From Clonostachys chloroleuca (Eukaryota; Ascomycota; Sordariomycetes; Hypocreales; Bionectriaceae): 64,000 bases of DNA. The notes beneath the pieces were generated by a model that saw only the letters and a program-made list of their open reading frames with translations, ran no database searches and was not told the origin of the DNA. Location: positions 15,066,001 through 15,130,000 of the forward strand of contig JBANAY010000003.1 of the NCBI GenBank assembly GCA_037952775.1, in the 5' to 3' direction. Position numbers and translations under genes: made by a program. This document shows, piece by piece, positions 60,167 to 64,000 of this stretch; positions within the stretch are counted from its first letter, which is position 1, and each line of letters starts with the position of its first letter.

Positions 60167-62285
60167 AGGGATATATTTATTGACTATGAACGACGGATGG
60201 AGAGAACGAATTTATGAAGTAATGTCTTAACGTATTTACACCACTATATAGGAGGGAGATATCTCCCTATTCTTTCTTTAATAATACTTCTTTTGTTCAC
60301 CTCGATGCCCCTTATGTGTATGATGATTACTTTGTAGACCGTTCGTATCGATGTCACCAGGTGTGGAAAACTCCACATCGGATCAAGTTATCCTGGGCCA
60401 TGATGTTGCCATACAAACAAGGATTGCCAAAGCTGGATGGGTACCAACGCCCAACAACGAAGACGGGTCACTGCACCTTGATGGGTCTGAAAAGGGGCCA
60501 AGTAGGGGAGGAAAGACGGAGTGCCCAAGGAGAGAGTCCCAGATCTTGGACGTCGCTGTCGTTGATGCCTGGACGGTTCTTGGCCGACCCCTCGCACTAT
60601 TATTAGTTAGTGGCCAACCCACCACTCTGGGACGACCCGCTCTGTATCTTGATCAGAGGCTAAACAAGCGGGTTCCAAACGACAAGATGATGCCTGGCGG
60701 TGGAGGATCACTGCTTTAAGTCAACCCCAGTATGTCTTGAGATCGTGCTAGATAAGTGATGGGTTGGTATTATTTATGAGAGTATCTCGCAGTATAGCGA
60801 GCAGAGCTGGATGTTGAACATACATTCCGCTGTCACACGTCAGCTAGACAGACCCCGCTGGTGCGGGTCTGCTCACCTGCCAAAAAACAGTCACTAGTGG
60901 AAGCCCATTCCCATGTGGGTGGGTTTATAAGACTCGGAGTAGCGGTGAGGCGAGGAGGGATTTAATGACAAACCAGAGGGAGAAGTAGTCGGATCTCGCG
61001 TGGCGACATAACATATCATACTTCCATCACGGGGACTGGAGCGGTAGCTCGTAAAGCTGGAACACAATTCGGAAGCATCTGACTAACACTGCCTGCTGAA
61101 AGAACGTGAGTAAAAGAAACATTAATTTCAAAAACATAGATGTTGGTAGTATTTAGCGTCAATAATTGTAGTGAGGAGGAAGCGAGAGCCGTTCACTGTC
61201 CCCCCTTCGTCGAGCCAAGATGAGGCCAGTCACATGTCATCCTTTCCATACCCCTAAAAAATAGCCTAAATAGCAACATCAAATCATATTGGATTGCACT
61301 TGGTGTACACACACATCTAGCCTGAATGCTAGATATCGCAAGTTGCCGAAGCTGCACTCAACATATCACCACCCAGATTCTACAGATCAGGAACACAAAA
61401 TAATACAGATCATGACATCATTAATCTATGCTTATTGCTCCTTACAATCTATGTGAAGTGGACATATCGCATGATGCAGTTAGAATACCTCCGATTGGGG
61501 CAGGTCGCATATCGGGGTTGCATTCGCCCCCAACGGATAGATGAACTCCACGTGTTAATATTGGATCTTGAAGTAGTTACAGTTCATAATTAAAGACTAA
61601 AGAGTCGCCATGCCGAGCATAGTTATTCTTGGCGTTAAATTCCAGATACGATCGGGAAAAAGGCTGAACTTTGATTTGTTGACCGTGTTGGCCGTGTGAT
61701 GATGGTGAATATAGTATCAATTTATCCATTTCTTGGGTTTCGGATATTCTCACCCCCCTTGTTGTTTTATTCAGCAGCTGCCTGCATAGCTCTCACCTAC
61801 TACTACATCCATATTTTAAGATTAATTTATTGAGTATCTAGTGAGGCGTATAAATTTGCGCGTTCAAATTCCCGTGCACATGGCCAAGATGAGATACCAT
61901 CCGTGTAAGCATCATATTAGAGGTTTATAGGGTTAACGAGAGTTTCCATAGCTTCTATTTGGCAAAAAGCGGTCCAAGAATCAAACAAGCGCGCTATCTA
62001 GCAATTACAAAAAAGCGAAAGAAATAACCAGGCCAGAGACGGTGAAATATACAAGAAGTAGTTGCTACTACTCTGTGAATACTCGTGGAAGAGCAGCAGT
62101 GATACTCACGCCTTTTCAACGTAGCAACAGCGCTGGATAGCCAGATCAAATAGAATCAGGGCTTCAAGATACGTACATCCATATGATAGGTGTTAATACG
62201 ATCTTTGGAGCATGTGTATGTTCCGTCATGTATTAAAGAGGTTCCCTCCCGAAAACTAAACCAATTCCACCTCATACTGCGAAGC
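60167..62285. other. Intergenic, 2.1 kb, nothing recognised
   Basis: Frames near 60351-60719 show no family motif. The rest is AT-rich with no open frame. No RNA gene or repeat pair was recognised. Confidence 0.35.
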
Positions 62286-63826
62286 CTAGAATCTCGAAAT
62301 ATCCCTACCAGTAATCCAAGTAGCTGCCCAATATACAGGAATCAGTAGCCTATTCCGAATGCTAAAACTTTTAACCAAGTACGCGGCGCGCCAAAGAAGC
62401 CATGCAGCTATCCCCTTGAGCTCCCCTTTGCTGTTTTGATGGATTGCTCTCGAGCCGCCTAAATACGCCATTGCCCCCAGATCCCGGAATTTGAAGGGTT
62501 TCATATCTGCCTTGGGGTTATTGAGGTAACGCCCAAGGTGAGCGGCTTGTTGATTGGCTACTTGTGCTGTGGCCGGAAGACGCTGGTTCTCCATGACTGT
62601 ACAGTCGCCGATGGCAAAGACGTCAGGAAGGATAGAATCATCGTCGGTGCGCACACGGAAGTGGGAGTCAACTACTATCCCCCCAGTACCGGTGTCCTTC
62701 GAGATTTTACCATGTCCCTCGATCTTCTGTTGGACTAGCTCCTGAACAAGGGGGTTCTGTCTCAAACCAGTGCTCCACATTACAACACCAGCGCCAACAT
62801 CTTCGGTCTCCTGGTCAATCTTGAGAGACAAAAATTCTCCAGACCGACGGATGCTTTTCAAGGAGTGTCCAGTCTTGACATCGATTCCTTGTTGGCGAAG
62901 TCTGTCGACTGCATAATTCGTCAGGCTTTCGCCAAACATAGGGAGAACCTTGGAAGAGATGTCGTAGATTGTGATCTTGGCATAGGGCAATAACTCGGAG
63001 TACATCTTCGCCAAATCTTTGCGAAGCAAGTCGTTGAGCTCCCCTGCAAATTCGATACCTGTTGGGCCGCCACCGACAATGGCAAAATGGAGAAGCTTTC
63101 TCCTGTCGCATTCAGGGGTAGTTTGCATCGATGCTTTTTCGAAAGCTCGAAGGATCCGCTGCCGTAATTTACGGGCGTCGCCGACATCTCTAAGGAAGCA
63201 AGCGTACTCTTCAACGCCTTCGATGCCGAATGTTTGACTGTGGCAGCCCACAGCTAGGACGAGTTGGTCATATTCGACCTCGAACGTTGTCCCGCTGCCT
63301 ATGGGCTGGGAACGATTGCTCACAGCATCGTCTGGAGGGGCAGATTCAACTAAAACAGTCTTTCGCCTGAAGTCCACGCCGGAAGCCCAGCCTTGGTGGA
63401 AATTATCAAGTCCCAGTCGACGGACTGGTTCTATAGAGGCTCGAGGCTCGATCGTGCCGACGGAGGCGGAAGCAAGAAGCGGCGTGAATACGAAATGAGA
63501 TCGAGGCGATATAAGGATTCGAGTGTTGTTGGCTGGGGAAAGGGTTCGAGCGAGTGTGTAGCCCGCCCAACCTGAGCCTATGATGACGACTCGTTTCTTC
63601 TTATTAGCTGGTTTGTCTGGACTTTTGTTAGAGTTTCGAATATTCAAGCAGCTGATAAAAAGCAAAAATAATATGTATAGTTATGGAGAGTTGATGATGG
63701 GGTTTGGGACATACCGCTGGCTGTGCTGGCTTGCCTGACACCTAAGATCAAGCGAGATCGCTTGTCTGTTGAGCGTAGAGGGCATCCCAAAGCTCGTCGG
63801 AAGCCCATTAATGTAATTGTCTTCAT
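62286..63826 (-). CDS. Type II NADH dehydrogenase (NDH-2), mitochondrial
   Basis: Two exons on the - strand, 63826-63715 and 63616-62286, giving 480 aa. Exon 1 codes for a mitochondrial presequence rich in Arg and Ser (MGFRRALGCPLRSTDKRSR). The 98-nt intron ends at TCCAG; a closer TATCAG at 63652 would break the frame at once. The enzyme core has GSGWAG for FAD near residue 47, then GGGPTG for NADH, FAIGDC, and ends IRNRLLIPVYWAATWITGRDISRF, the amphipathic C-terminus by which NDH-2 binds the inner membrane. It passes electrons from NADH to ubiquinone without proton pumping. No EF-hand insertion is seen. Whether it faces matrix or intermembrane space cannot be told. Confidence 0.9.
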
Positions 63827-64000
63827 TTCTGTACCAATCTGTGAATTACTCCCTTTGAGAGCACACGGTCTCGTTGTTTTATATGCTTTCAAACTCTGTA
63901 TTATTCCTTTCGGCCGATCTCGGCGAACCGCGGTTCTTTATCAAATATATTCATCATCACTTCAAGCCCCGAATTCAACTATTTACTTGTGATCATTTAG
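63827..64000. other. NDH-2 upstream region
   Basis: 174 bases up to the window end, the start of the promoter or 5' leader of the NDH-2 gene. Nothing specific is recognised. Confidence 0.4.

Noticed and set aside
60351..60719. 122-codon open frame on +
   Set aside because: No recognisable domain, and overlapping frames on both strands are about as long.
1..64000. CRISPR arrays or bacterial-type operons
   Set aside because: No regular spaced repeats; intron-rich fungal gene structure throughout.

Overview
This window is nuclear DNA of a filamentous ascomycete. Most coding genes are broken by short spliceosomal introns of about 48-98 nt with GTRNGT-type donors and CTAAC/CTAAT-like branch sites. 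The gene content (HET-domain protein, NACHT/WD40 relic, P450, BAHD-type acyltransferases, Crh-type GH16 with a GPI signal, ankyrin-CorA fusion) is typical of Pezizomycotina. An Aspergillus/Penicillium-like origin is my inference; no species can be named from the sequence alone. Exon coordinates were worked out by hand from reading frame and splice signals.

Layout. 0.4 kb: an odd tRNA-like Pol III gene. 1.3-6.3 kb: three enzymes on + (acyltransferase, FAD disulfide reductase, SDR). 7.0-8.8 kb: decayed NLR gene that keeps both ends but has lost its NACHT middle. 8.8-12.5 kb: gene-poor DNA with a tandem 56-nt repeat. 12.5-19.8 kb: secreted alpha/beta-hydrolase, cytochrome P450 and a HET protein whose C-terminus is cut off by a frameshift. 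20.7-24.5 kb: secreted S33 peptidase and TauD-type dioxygenase on -. 25.9-31.8 kb: a divergent pair, an NCS1 permease and a HyuA/DUF917 fusion, sharing a 631-nt intergenic region with four GATA-factor sites. 33-34.4 kb: single-pass membrane protein and an intron-containing tRNA-Ile. 35.1-43.0 kb: GMC oxidoreductase, Crh-type transglycosidase and a second acyltransferase, all on -. 45.2-51.1 kb: ankyrin-CorA protein with ten introns and a NAPE-PLD. 53.0-60.2 kb: kelch membrane protein, a double PLP-decarboxylase-domain gene broken by one missing base, and a GNAT acetyltransferase. 62.3-63.8 kb: mitochondrial type II NADH dehydrogenase.

How the genes work together. The clearest functional unit is the permease plus HyuA/DUF917 pair, which looks like an uptake-and-opening module for a hydantoin-like ring compound under nitrogen control. 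The rest reads as accessory, mostly catabolic or cell-surface genes rather than one biosynthetic cluster. Three self/non-self or signalling-type loci are present: one is dead (NLR), one is truncated (HET) and one is intact (ankyrin-CorA).
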